Assembly: GCA_000149225.2 (NCBI GenBank)
Contig: CM000694.1
Coordinates: 372,001-436,000, forward strand
Direction: 5' to 3'
Length of the DNA stretch: 64,000 nucleotides
Source of the DNA: Lachancea kluyveri NRRL Y-12651
Taxonomy: Eukaryota; Ascomycota; Saccharomycetes; Saccharomycetales; Saccharomycetaceae
The notes under the pieces are model-generated. The model did not search any database and was not told the origin of the DNA. It saw nothing but the letters and a program-made list of their open reading frames with translations. The position numbers were made by a program, and so were the translations under genes. Shown in pieces: positions 10,049-18,621 of the stretch (within the stretch, counting starts at the first letter, position 1; each line of letters opens with the position of its first letter).

Positions 10049-10764
10049 TCAATAAACAAAACCCAAGATCTTACCAGAGACGTGCTTTCTTCTGGCTTCC
10101 TCGTGATCCATGATACCAGCAGAGGTGGTCAAAATAACATAACCGAATTGTCTGGCTGGTAGCAAATTTTCGGTCCATTTTTCAATTTCAGTAATCTTAA
10201 CATTAAATCTTGGAGAAATGACACCACATTTGTTCAATCTACCATTCAATTGGACAACAATCTTACCAGATCTGTGGTCATCAATGTATTCAAATTCGCC
10301 AATGTAACCTAGAATATAAGGGTTAGTAATCAAAAACTATAATGGAAAGCTAACGCCATAGCTCATGTTGCTAATATTTTCCTTCCGTTTATTATGGAAA
10401 GATGTCGTGAAAAAGTAAACGATTCAGAATACTGACAAAAATTCAGAAACGTGTAAGAAAGCATTTTCAAACTGATTATTCTCCCGGACACTTAAAAGAC
10501 AGCATGGGACTAAAAAATTGCAGCAGTACTGCCCGATCAGACTATCTAGTTATCAGTCCGGGTTTAGAAACGTAGTTTCAAAAAGGAAAATAGGAGTAAC
10601 ATTTGGTGCATTGTAATCAATAAAAACATACCGTGCTTTTGCATAACTTGCAAAAACTTGATGATAACCTTAGAAGAAGGTCTAATCAAAACTTGGCGCT
10701 TACCAGTCTTCTCAGCGTTGTTAATAGCATTCAAAGCATCAGCCAAAACGGAAGTACGAGTCAT
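10049..10764 (-). CDS. RPS22: 40S ribosomal protein S22 (uS8), two coding exons
   Basis: Small-subunit protein uS8, present on the cytosolic ribosome. Exon 1 is 10632-10764 and exon 2 is 10049-10308; joined they encode 130 residues, the exact length of yeast Rps22, from [19 protein letters not shown] to [12 protein letters not shown]. The intron is 10309-10631 (323 bases) with donor GTATGT, branch point TACTAAC (10322-10328) and acceptor CTAG; the codon for Gly in QKHGYIGEF is split. The intron carries snR44. A second intron lies in the 5' untranslated leader. Both features match S. cerevisiae RPS22B and not RPS22A, which has no intron. The gene is convergent with the zinc-finger gene. Confidence 0.97.
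10363..10562 (-). ncRNA. snR44: H/ACA box snoRNA snR44, inside the RPS22 intron
   Basis: The RNA begins with CCCGGAC, which pairs with GTCCGGG to close the first hairpin; box H, AGAATA, follows directly (10477-10482). The hairpin holds a pseudouridylation pocket for 18S rRNA U106: GATAACT can pair with rRNA 108-114 and TTTAA with rRNA 101-105, and the pocket lies 14 bases from box H, the standard spacing. The second hairpin ends with box ACA (10366-10368), three bases before the 3' end. S. cerevisiae snR44 (211 nt) sits in the same intron of RPS22B and modifies that uridine and one in 25S. I recalled the rRNA sequence from memory. The second (25S) target was not tested. The ends are set by the stem and the ACA rule. 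Confidence 0.9.
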
Positions 10765-10768
10765 TTTT

Positions 10769-11273
10769 CTGATATTACAAAAAACAGTTAGTATTCATAA
10801 GGAAAAGAAACAACCACATCCTTTTTCTACATTGAAAGCAAAAGAACGCAGAATACTTCTCTCCAGGACCTAGCACAACAAGTTTCTATCTCTTGAAGAA
10901 AAAGAAGCGCCATGAGTGTCCTACGACTTCAATCGTAAAGGAGTCATGACACGGGCATAGAACTGCGCATGCATTTCTAATAAGGTTGTAAAAGGTATCG
11001 AGGTCTATACTTCCGTAAAAATCCATTTTCAACAGAACTAGGAAATTTACATTTCGAAACTCAAGCTCGACTGGAAAGCATAAACGAACTCGATTCTTAC
11101 AACCTGCTCTTCCCAACAGTGAAAAATTTGTGAAAATCTGTGAATGATTTGGTTACGGACGTCTTCTTTTTCTCTTATAACTCTTGTCATGAAGGCCTAA
11201 AGAAAGAAAGATATATTCATATTTCTTTACTCTCAATCGGGCCGACACCAATAAGACGAGTGTTAAAACATAC
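10769..11273 (-). other. 5' UTR intron of RPS22
   Basis: Upstream of the RPS22 start codon the minus strand has an acceptor CAG ending at 10769, four bases before the ATG, with a perfect branch point TACTAAC at 10787-10793. The nearest consensus donor upstream is GTATGT at 11268-11273, giving an intron of 505 bases. S. cerevisiae RPS22B has a leader intron of similar size, whose RNA is known to be cut by the RNase III Rnt1. A donor nearer to the start (GTAAGA at about 11100) is possible but weaker. Confidence 0.8.
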
Positions 11274-12674
11274 TATTTTGTTTACTTGGTTTTATTTTTT
11301 TTTTAAATTACAATTCAAAAGTGCACCATAAGAAGCTAAGAAGTGAAAAATTTTCTTGACTGAGCTATATGTTATAAGTAGTGAAAAAAATGTTATCTGT
11401 GGTGTACTGGTTTTTATGAATCGTCTCATTACCCGGACAATTGTATAAGCTAAATAGTTTCAGGTGATTAATTAAATGGATAGAATTGCTTCTGAATCGT
11501 AAAGAGAATCTGAGTCCTTTGCCTGCTTTTCTTTTGCAAGATTAATTAGTTTAAGGGATTGTTGTTATTTAGACACCCGCCATGTGTTGTCATTTTATTT
11601 ATTTATCAATTGTCTTGGTGATAGCCGTTCATGACTCCAGGAAAATGGTGGTTGACCAGGTGATGTAATGCCGCCAAGATTAGATGGTTGGCTCCCTTAA
11701 ATTATTGTAGTGATTATTGATGGTTTGTTAATCTCCTTTAAAATTTCTTTTTCTTTCTGCGTTGGTACCATTTCGACAAGGTTACACCGTAGAACAGGTA
11801 GAACGTTGTTTGAGCAAAGCTATTATTCAAAACATAAGATATTAAAATGTGTTGAGGGGGGGGGGCAGACGACGAGTCATGTGCCATTATGGCATAGCCT
11901 TTGGTCTTTATTGCGTATTTTATTAGATAGGAATCCATGCGCGCAAAATTTGAGATCCCAGGTATGAAATTTAGGTTTACCTCTGCAGGTAGGTACGTGT
12001 GTTTTTAATGCTGTCATTTTTTAAGCGATCTAGAGAGTCCCGTTGCGTCTACCTGTTTCCATCAGGTCAGTACAAGTGTCAGGATAGCGCTGAATATTCC
12101 CGACGTGCGGCGTATCCAATAATCACAAAATGAACAAGCGGAATGCCAAATGACAAGATATAAATGACAGCTTCAGAGTATGTATTTAGGTTGTTACTAC
12201 TTCTTAGGCCAGAAGGTGGCTAATAAAAGATCAGGGTTGTGATTTGTTGGAAAACTGCGTCCTTGTTATCTGTTATTACGCCCAGTGGTATGATTAAGAA
12301 TTGACCAGAACAGTCATTCAACAAATTGTGACAACACATTTGGCGATTAACGTGATGTAAACGTGAATCATTGTTTGGTTTTGAGTCTCGTCTCGATATC
12401 TTGTAAAATGATGATTCAAGTAGTCTTTTCAGCTTTTTTCTAAGCAATTCGTGTATAGTTATTTAAGTAGTTATCTTGGCATGACTCCTGTTTTTTTTTT
12501 TTTTTTTGCGGGCATTCTAATCACAATCTTTTAACTCATCAGTTCGCGTGGATCTGCCCCACCGGGCTTCTCCCGGGTACATAACCATAGAAAAGCTATA
12601 TAAATACCGGTAATCTTTTTGTTTTGTCCTCCTGTATCAGTACTATCCTAACGACCAAACAGATAATAGCATAC
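11274..12674. promoter_or_regulatory. Long intergenic region RPS22/VHT1, with promoter motifs
   Basis: About 1.4 kb without a gene between two divergent genes. It holds a Reb1-type site TTACCCGG at 11429-11436 on the RPS22 side, a run of ten G near 11866-11875, a run of 17 T at 12491-12507 likely to exclude nucleosomes, and a TATA-like CTATATAAATA near 12596 for VHT1. Positions 12519-12536 read AATCA, eight bases, TAACT; this is one mismatch from the Vhr1 biotin-response element (AATCA-N8-TGAYT) known from S. cerevisiae VHT1. I see no reading frame or RNA gene here that I trust. Confidence 0.55.
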
Positions 12675-14471
12675 ATGTCAAGCGCAGTTGGCTGGAGGAG
12701 ATACTTTCCTCATTTGAGAATAGTACCTGATGATGTTATTACAGACGACGAGAATGGGGCTACCTGTATCATCAATCAGGAAGAATACCAAGATGATGAT
12801 GATGATTCTAAGAAGCGCTCATGTGATGTTGAATCTGCTCCCGTAACAGTAGGAGAAACTACGGTATCTGCAACCTCAATACAGCCAGGCATTCCCTATG
12901 AGGTCAGAGACGAAAGTGGTCGCAAATGGTGGAAGTATTTCGACGAGTTTGAGTATAGAGCAAATAAAGAATACAGGAAGTCTCGTAAGTGGTATGAATT
13001 TTTGTATCCAAACCATTTGTCTAATTCCCCAGCAGAGCGTATGCTTCTTTACAAGCTAGACATTCTTATCGGTTGTTACTTTTTAATTCTGTGTTGGTGT
13101 AAGTCTTTGGACACCAATAACTATACTAGCGCATATGTTTCCGGTATGAAGGAAGACTTAGGAATGAAGGGTAATGATTATATTTATACTTCTACTATCT
13201 CTAATGTGGGTGCTATTGTTTTTCAACTGCCATTCATGTACTTGTTACCACGTTTCCCTGCACATATAATCCTACCGATTATGGATCTTGGATGGTCATG
13301 GTTTACTTTTGCTTGTTATAGAGCCCAGAGTTTGGCCGAGCTAAGAGGCTACAGGTTTATGTTGAGTGCATTTGGTGCCGCATACTACCCAGTATCCCAA
13401 TATATTCTGGGGTCTTGGTATGCACCAGATGAAATCAGTTCCAGAGTTTGCCTATTCTTTTGTGGGCAACTACTTGGTGGAGTTACTTCTGGTCTACTAC
13501 AAAGTCGTATCTACCAGAGTTTGGACGGTGTTAATGGTCTAGCAGGCTGGAGGTGGATGTTTTTGATCGACGCTATTGCTATTTCCATCCCATGTGCTAT
13601 TTTGGGTTTCTTTTTGATCCCCGGTATCCCATCTAGATGCTACTCCTTGTTTTTAACAGATGAAGAGATAAAGATTGCGCGTGACAGAAACAAGAGAAAC
13701 CAAATCAATGATGGCGTTGATAGGAGTAAATTGCCACCTATTTGGTCTCGGAAAGTTTGGAAACAGGTGTTATTCACCCCAACTTTTTGGGTTTTAGTTG
13801 TACTTGACACCTGTTCTTGGAATAACATGACAGCATTCAGCGGTAGCTATACATTATGGTTGAAATCGAATCCCAATTACTCTATTCCGAAGGTTAACAA
13901 TTTGAGTGTTTTGCCGGCTTGTTTAGGGTTTGCATATGTGTTCTTTTGTGCATTAGGTGCAGACTTGTTCCGAGCCAAATGGTTCTTTTTGGTTTTTGCA
14001 GCAATAATAAACTGTGTCTCATGTGCTATTTTGATCAAATGGGACGTTTCATCGACTACTAAATGGTTTGCATTTTTAACCACATATTTCTCTGTTGCTC
14101 CATCACCGTGCTTGTGGTCCTTTATTAATGACTTTTTACGGTTCGATCCGCAAGTCAAAGCTATAACGTGGATCGCGATTTACTCTATTTCACAGTCTAC
14201 ATACGCCTGGATTCCATCTTTGGCTTGGCAAACTGTTGAGTCACCAAGATTTAAGACTGGTTATACCGTGAGTTTAATATTTGGTGCTGTCTACGGCCTG
14301 TGGACCTTTGTCGTGTTGTATTTCTACAAGAGGAATGAACGTAAACATGCACTAGGGAATGGTATTATTTTATATGATGCGAGTAAGGGTGAAACGGTTC
14401 CATCTTTTGTCGAAAGTAAGATGGAAAGAAGAGGCGAATATTACTACGTTAAGGAGAAAAAGGAGGACTAA
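12675..14471 (+). CDS. VHT1: Plasma-membrane biotin/H+ symporter Vht1
   Basis: Major-facilitator transporter of the allantoate permease family that takes up biotin, which this group of yeasts generally cannot make in full. The start at 12675 gives MSSAVGWRRYFPHLRIVPDDV, which aligns with the start of S. cerevisiae Vht1, and 598 residues (593 in S. cerevisiae). An upstream in-frame ATG at 12624 lies only some 25 bases after the TATA box and is unlikely to be used. About twelve hydrophobic segments follow a hydrophilic N-terminal region of about 120 residues; YVSGMKEDLGMKGNDY, GWRWMFLIDAI and FVVLYFYKRNER are family landmarks. The neighbours fit YGR065C. Confidence 0.93.
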   Translation: MSSAVGWRRYFPHLRIVPDDVITDDENGATCIINQEEYQDDDDDSKKRSCDVESAPVTVGETTVSATSIQPGIPYEVRDESGRKWWKYFDEFEYRANKEYRKSRKWYEFLYPNHLSNSPAERMLLYKLDILIGCYFLILCWCKSLDTNNYTSAYVSGMKEDLGMKGNDYIYTSTISNVGAIVFQLPFMYLLPRFPAHIILPIMDLGWSWFTFACYRAQSLAELRGYRFMLSAFGAAYYPVSQYILGSWYAPDEISSRVCLFFCGQLLGGVTSGLLQSRIYQSLDGVNGLAGWRWMFLIDAIAISIPCAILGFFLIPGIPSRCYSLFLTDEEIKIARDRNKRNQINDGVDRSKLPPIWSRKVWKQVLFTPTFWVLVVLDTCSWNNMTAFSGSYTLWLKSNPNYSIPKVNNLSVLPACLGFAYVFFCALGADLFRAKWFFLVFAAIINCVSCAILIKWDVSSTTKWFAFLTTYFSVAPSPCLWSFINDFLRFDPQVKAITWIAIYSISQSTYAWIPSLAWQTVESPRFKTGYTVSLIFGAVYGLWTFVVLYFYKRNERKHALGNGIILYDASKGETVPSFVESKMERRGEYYYVKEKKED

Positions 14472-14607
14472 AGCGAACGCATTTAACAAAAAAAATTGAG
14501 GAAGAAAAAAGTCATCATGTTTCATTTTAGCTGTTTCTCAATTATATATTGACTTTTCTACTGTCTAATAACAAGCTTTTACACCCCTTTTTAATAGTAG
14601 ATTTTAA

Positions 14608-14940
14608 TTATTGCAATAAACCAACCTTCTTTAATTCATCTACCAGCTTACCCTCTTTGTCTAATCTTCTTAGATCAGCTTCAGTACCCCATTTTGTACC
14701 GTTCACAAAAATGGTTGGAAGCCATCTAATACCAGATATTTTATGGAATGCATCTCTGTAAGCATTTCCCTCTTCTCTGGTTGGGAGTTTTGCGATGTCA
14801 AACAAGTAAACTTTGTCGAGAACACCGTACTTCTTCCAGATGCTGTTGGCATAAACACAATCAGGGCACCAGCCCGCAGTTAGCTGGACAAACTTGTGGG
14901 CTCTCAAAATGCTTTGGGCTTTTTCAACGTACTGAGACAT
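14608..14940 (-). CDS. GRX8: Glutaredoxin-like protein Grx8
   Basis: A 110-residue thioredoxin-fold protein with the dithiol motif WCPDC at about residues 23-27. S. cerevisiae Grx8 (109 residues) has the same CPDC centre, low glutathione-oxidoreductase activity and a cytosolic location. The fold continues with a cis-Pro segment in the usual place (GIRWLPTIFVNGTKWG). It is convergent with VHT1 and divergent from SPT4. In S. cerevisiae it lies near RPS22B (YLR364W), which agrees with the interleaved order seen here. Confidence 0.9.
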   Translation of the reverse strand: MSQYVEKAQSILRAHKFVQLTAGWCPDCVYANSIWKKYGVLDKVYLFDIAKLPTREEGNAYRDAFHKISGIRWLPTIFVNGTKWGTEADLRRLDKEGKLVDELKKVGLLQ

Positions 14941-15322
14941 AATCGTGGATTGTTTACTAGGTAGGTATCTAGTATATTGTATGTGACTATCTTCTTTACT
15001 CTTTTTTCAAGCTTTCCCTGAAAAAACGCCACAATTTGAAAAAAAGAGACTCGCAACTACATTAAAACGACAATGAAAGCTTAAAAAAAGGAAAACTTGG
15101 AATTTATATCGTAGAGGCTAAAGCTTGAAAAATTAAAACGCTTTGTGGACTTAAGCACACATTATAAAACTTGAACCAGTAGAGCACAACTTAAAATGAT
15201 TTATATCGCTATATACGTGAACTCACTTGTGGAAAGTTTGGACACTGAAATTTTGAACTTTAAAATTGATGTTGAGTTAGTCTTAAAACGAGTGATATTC
15301 AGATATTAAAAAGCGGAACAAA
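14941..15322. other. Divergent promoter region GRX8/SPT4
   Basis: This AT-rich spacer of 382 bases between divergent genes contains several imperfect copies of CTTGAAAA/TTTTCAAG. I find no RNA gene and no clear binding site. Confidence 0.5.
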
Positions 15323-15628
15323 ATGTCTGAGAGGGCCTGTATGTTATGTGGTCTTGTTCAAACTACGACTGAATTTACTAGAGACGGCTGTCCCAACTGC
15401 CAAGGTATTTTTGATGAGGCTGGCGTTACTACTATGGAATGTACCTCCCCTTCCTTCGAAGGTTTAGTTGGTATGTGTAAACCATCCAAGTCATGGGTTG
15501 CCAAATGGATAAGTGTTGATTCTTATATCCCAGGAATGTACGCTATTAAAGTGGATGGTAGGCTGCCATTAGAAGTTGTTGATTTACTACCTCACTACAA
15601 ACCGAGAGATGGCAGTCAAGTGGATTGA
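15323..15628 (+). CDS. SPT4: Transcription elongation factor Spt4
   Basis: Spt4 pairs with Spt5 (DSIF) on elongating RNA polymerase I and II. The 101 residues match the yeast length (102). The four-cysteine zinc site is clear: CMLCG near residue 6 and CPNC near residue 24, followed by the core region with STEP-type sequence SWVAKWISV. The reading frame is complete. Next to COX18 in the same direction, as in YGR063C-YGR062C. Confidence 0.96.
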   Translation: MSERACMLCGLVQTTTEFTRDGCPNCQGIFDEAGVTTMECTSPSFEGLVGMCKPSKSWVAKWISVDSYIPGMYAIKVDGRLPLEVVDLLPHYKPRDGSQVD

Positions 15629-15770
15629 GTGACCTTGGGAGTTGCAGTAGGTTAAATGGCAAAACAAAGATTGAATTAGAAGTGAGAAAATAATCCATTA
15701 CATCAAAATGTGTAAATATCTGTAAATTAATAGTCATTTTATCAGTTTTTAAGGTTGAAGCGCTTGAAAG

Positions 15771-15777
15771 TCACGTG
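15771..15777. promoter_or_regulatory. Cbf1-type site TCACGTG upstream of COX18
   Basis: TCACGTG, the Cbf1 consensus, lies 92 bases before the COX18 start codon, in the 240-base SPT4-COX18 spacer. In yeasts that split early from the Saccharomyces line, Cbf1 sites are frequent before respiratory genes, so control of COX18 is plausible. Confidence 0.5.
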
Positions 15778-15868
15778 CGTAAATGGTGACTTTACATTTT
15801 TGTTCAGTTGATTTAACGTTCCATATTGGCAACTGTTTTGACAGTTTATAAACAGGAACCAGTCTAGT

Positions 15869-16861
15869 ATGCTACTTTCCGCATGTAGGCAGCCCATTTT
15901 TGGACCTTTGCGTTTTGTCGTTCATAGCCCTACTTCCAAACGTAGCATTTCCACTTTTCAAACAGTTGCAGACACCTTTTTATCACTACATGAATCTACA
16001 AATCTGCCATGGCTCATACTAGTACCCTTATCTACGTTTGCACTAAGAACAGCTGTAACACTACCATTGAGTATATGGCAGCGTAAAAGGATTGTAAAAC
16101 AGCAGGAACTGAGGAAATTGGTTCAGGCTGTACCACCCGTTGTTAAATTAAGATTAGCAGCAGCTACAAATGCTGCAACAAAAGAAGTTTCAATTGCGCA
16201 AAGCGATTCCTTAACTAGTTCCGGTAGTGTTTCTTCTGCAGCTAAAGAAAGTGCGGAAAATTCAATCAAGCCTAGAAAGCATGTTTTAACTCCAGAACAA
16301 ATCACCTTGCTTTCTTTGAAAGAAACCAGAAATAGACAAAAGAAACTCTTCGCTAAATATGATGTCCAGATGTGGAAAAATATGGTGCTACCACTAGTTC
16401 AAATCCCTCTGTGGGTCACTGTCTCGATGGGTCTGCGTGAATTAACTGAAACTAAGCTAGTTGACACTAATCTACGCTCTGTTTCTCCATTAGTGGATAC
16501 AAACACGTTGGATATTATGACTTGGGTTTCATCCTTAGACCTAAGCCTTCCTGTTGATTTACTGCCGATGATGATACCGATGGCGTTAGGTACTCTTGCT
16601 ATGATCAACGTTGAGTATAATGGTAGGATGATGACGACCACCACAACTTCTGCGTCTGGAATTGAAACTGCAACTAATTCGGGCTCTAAATTGTCACAGA
16701 GTCTGAAAAGTATTTTAAATGTTTCAAGATTAAGCTGCATCTTTCTAATGGGTGTTTCCTCTCAGGCTTCTGTCCTGTTGTCGCTTTATTGGATTAGTTC
16801 GCAACTCTATTCTTTGTTGCAGAATTTGGTATTAGATTGGCTGTGGCCGTATCAGAGATAG
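15869..16861 (+). CDS. COX18: Mitochondrial inner-membrane insertase Cox18
   Basis: Member of the YidC/Oxa1/Alb3 family that exports the C-terminal tail of Cox2 across the inner membrane during cytochrome oxidase assembly. The 330 residues (316 in S. cerevisiae) begin with a basic presequence (MLLSACRQPIFGPLRFVVHSPTSKRSIS) and continue with membrane segments near residues 47-67, 175-190, 225-245 and 285-310. LPWLILVPLSTFALRTAVTLPLSIWQ is the family-typical first segment. A Ser/Ala-rich insert at about 100-135 is variable. It follows SPT4 as in S. cerevisiae. Confidence 0.9.
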   Translation: MLLSACRQPIFGPLRFVVHSPTSKRSISTFQTVADTFLSLHESTNLPWLILVPLSTFALRTAVTLPLSIWQRKRIVKQQELRKLVQAVPPVVKLRLAAATNAATKEVSIAQSDSLTSSGSVSSAAKESAENSIKPRKHVLTPEQITLLSLKETRNRQKKLFAKYDVQMWKNMVLPLVQIPLWVTVSMGLRELTETKLVDTNLRSVSPLVDTNTLDIMTWVSSLDLSLPVDLLPMMIPMALGTLAMINVEYNGRMMTTTTTSASGIETATNSGSKLSQSLKSILNVSRLSCIFLMGVSSQASVLLSLYWISSQLYSLLQNLVLDWLWPYQR

Positions 16862-17151
16862 GTAATTTATTCGTTTGTATGGATTAATTATATAACTATA
16901 ATACTAGTATGATTGAATTTATTCTTCATGTTCTTCTAGTAATTTCCAGTTTTCGAAATTTTCATCAACTTTAGGAGACGAAAATATCATTTAAAAAGAA
17001 TAAAAATTAAATGAAACAAGTAGTTCCTTAATAAATGCGAATGACTTTATATATCTCGATTTCATATTTCCTCTAAGAAAATCTCTATATTACATGCCAA
17101 AAAAAAGTTAATATACAAAATCTTGAAAAGAAAATGAGTTGGCAACAGCAT

Positions 17152-17412
17152 TCACTTGTTCGATTCCTTCTTTTCTTGTTCAAGCTCCCTTCTAGTACCC
17201 TTCAAAAGCTCCAAGTGACCTACCCTACTCGAAATCAACTTCTCAGTAGCAGCAGTGAGAGAGTAATTTTTGTTCAACTTTTTCATGTGAGATAAAGACT
17301 TTTTCTTAGACTTGATTTGCAAAGGAGCTGCTTTACGCAGGTTCTTCTGCTTTTTAGTAATACGACGGGGGTCCTTAGGTTTTTTAGTAACTTTTAGAGC
17401 TTTTTGGGGCAT
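17152..17412 (-). CDS. YLR363W-A: Small basic nucleolar protein, YLR363W-A homolog
   Basis: Eighty-six residues, strongly basic, with the conserved block DPRRITKKQKNLRKAAPLQIKSKKK followed by VGHLELLKGTRRELE. This is the UPF0390-type family to which S. cerevisiae YLR363W-A (85 residues, nucleolar) belongs. Its molecular role is unknown. It is convergent with COX18 and reads away from ADE6. A gene this short is easily overlooked, but the family match over its whole length is clear. Confidence 0.9.
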   Translation of the reverse strand: MPQKALKVTKKPKDPRRITKKQKNLRKAAPLQIKSKKKSLSHMKKLNKNYSLTAATEKLISSRVGHLELLKGTRRELEQEKKESNK

Positions 17413-18621
17413 GATGCGTAAAGGTGTTTCTATAGAATTCTATTGAATAGTGATGAGTTTTTCATTTCGAGATGAGCTTGAAGGTTTTTTTTCTTTTTGT
17501 TTCCTGTAGTTTTCGTAACCCATGACTGCACAACACTCTACAACTAACAGATAACATTTAACGCTTCTGATGACAATATTTAGAAGAGATACTGTGAGCT
17601 TCTAGGGACAAAGGTCCAGAAAACCACATACATATCAGTAAAGAAGGATATTTAAAATAGCAAGAACATATTTTTTAAAATAAAAAAAAAGTAGACATTT
17701 ACCCAGTCACGTTTCTCGATCTAGCGGACTAGCTAAACAGGTTTTGACTATTAGTTTAGAGCCTTATACAGTTCCAAGGCTTACCACACTCTGTAACGAG
17801 TGGAGAAAAAAGAAACATGAAATTGAACGGATACGTCAGATCAGTAGTCGTCGATTTAAAAATAACCGAACTTATTGGTATACACAGAGTAGCTGATTAT
17901 GAGTTGGTCTCGACAGCAGTTAAATGTTCCATGTTTTTTTTTTGTATATCAAAAGGCTATCAAAATAAGGTGACAAACCAATTTCGAGTACTCGATAGAA
18001 ATCGGAATTGTTAAAGAAACCCATTCAAGTAGAAATACGTACTTAATCATTCAGCATAGGTGTAATGGACAAATTATCTATCACACGTAATTAAAAAAAA
18101 AAAACATTTGGGTCATCCAAAGGATACTGCCAATGCTTTTATATTTTACAATTATACCGGGATCTACAAACTTACTACTCACGCTTATGTCATCTCTATA
18201 TTTGCTCACATTTTTACTGTTGTATGTCATGTGATACTATAATAGATAACGGGCCAAAGTCGAATTCGGTGATGAGCAGAGTCACAAAAAATTTTTTTCA
18301 AATTAAAAAGCGATGAGCAACCTTTAAAGGCATCAAAACTCCTTAGCGAAACATACATCCGTAGCGTGGGAATTTTTCGCATGGCAGCTTGACTTCGTAG
18401 AACACATATTCTGTACTCTTTTGCTTTATTTATATTTTTTTTACGGGTATAAATTAGAATTGGAATTGGATGCGATTTGTAGTTCGTTTCCTCTTCTTTT
18501 TTTTCTTTTCATAATGCGATGATTCTTAAATGTATAAATTAGCTCTTTTTTTCAGCCATTTCTCTCTTAGTAATACTTCAACAAACATCAAGTTCAACCC
18601 TCACACGCTCTTCGCTCGACA
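17413..18621. promoter_or_regulatory. Intergenic region with PAC, RRPE and Bas1/Gcn4-type sites
   Basis: This 1.2-kb divergent spacer holds no convincing gene. At 18279-18284 it reads GAGTCA, the reverse of TGACTC bound by Bas1 and Gcn4, known regulators of ADE genes. Directly after it comes an RRPE-like A6T7 block (18286-18298) and a PAC motif GCGATGAGC (18310-18318); a second PAC-like GATGAGC is at 18271-18277. PAC and RRPE mark ribosome-biogenesis promoters. They lie about 300 bases before ADE6 and about 880 bases from the nucleolar gene on the other side. Confidence 0.6.

Noticed and set aside
11866-11875. Run of ten G as a telomere-like or G-quadruplex element
   Set aside because: A single G run without further runs nearby cannot form a standard intramolecular quadruplex and is not a telomere repeat.
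12624-12674. Upstream start of VHT1
   Set aside because: It lies too close to the TATA box, and the next ATG gives the Vht1-like start MSSAVGWRRYFPHL.
17817-18014. 65-codon frame between YLR363W-A and ADE6
   Set aside because: I compared it with small ribosomal and spliceosomal proteins from memory and found no match; low-complexity ends suggest chance.
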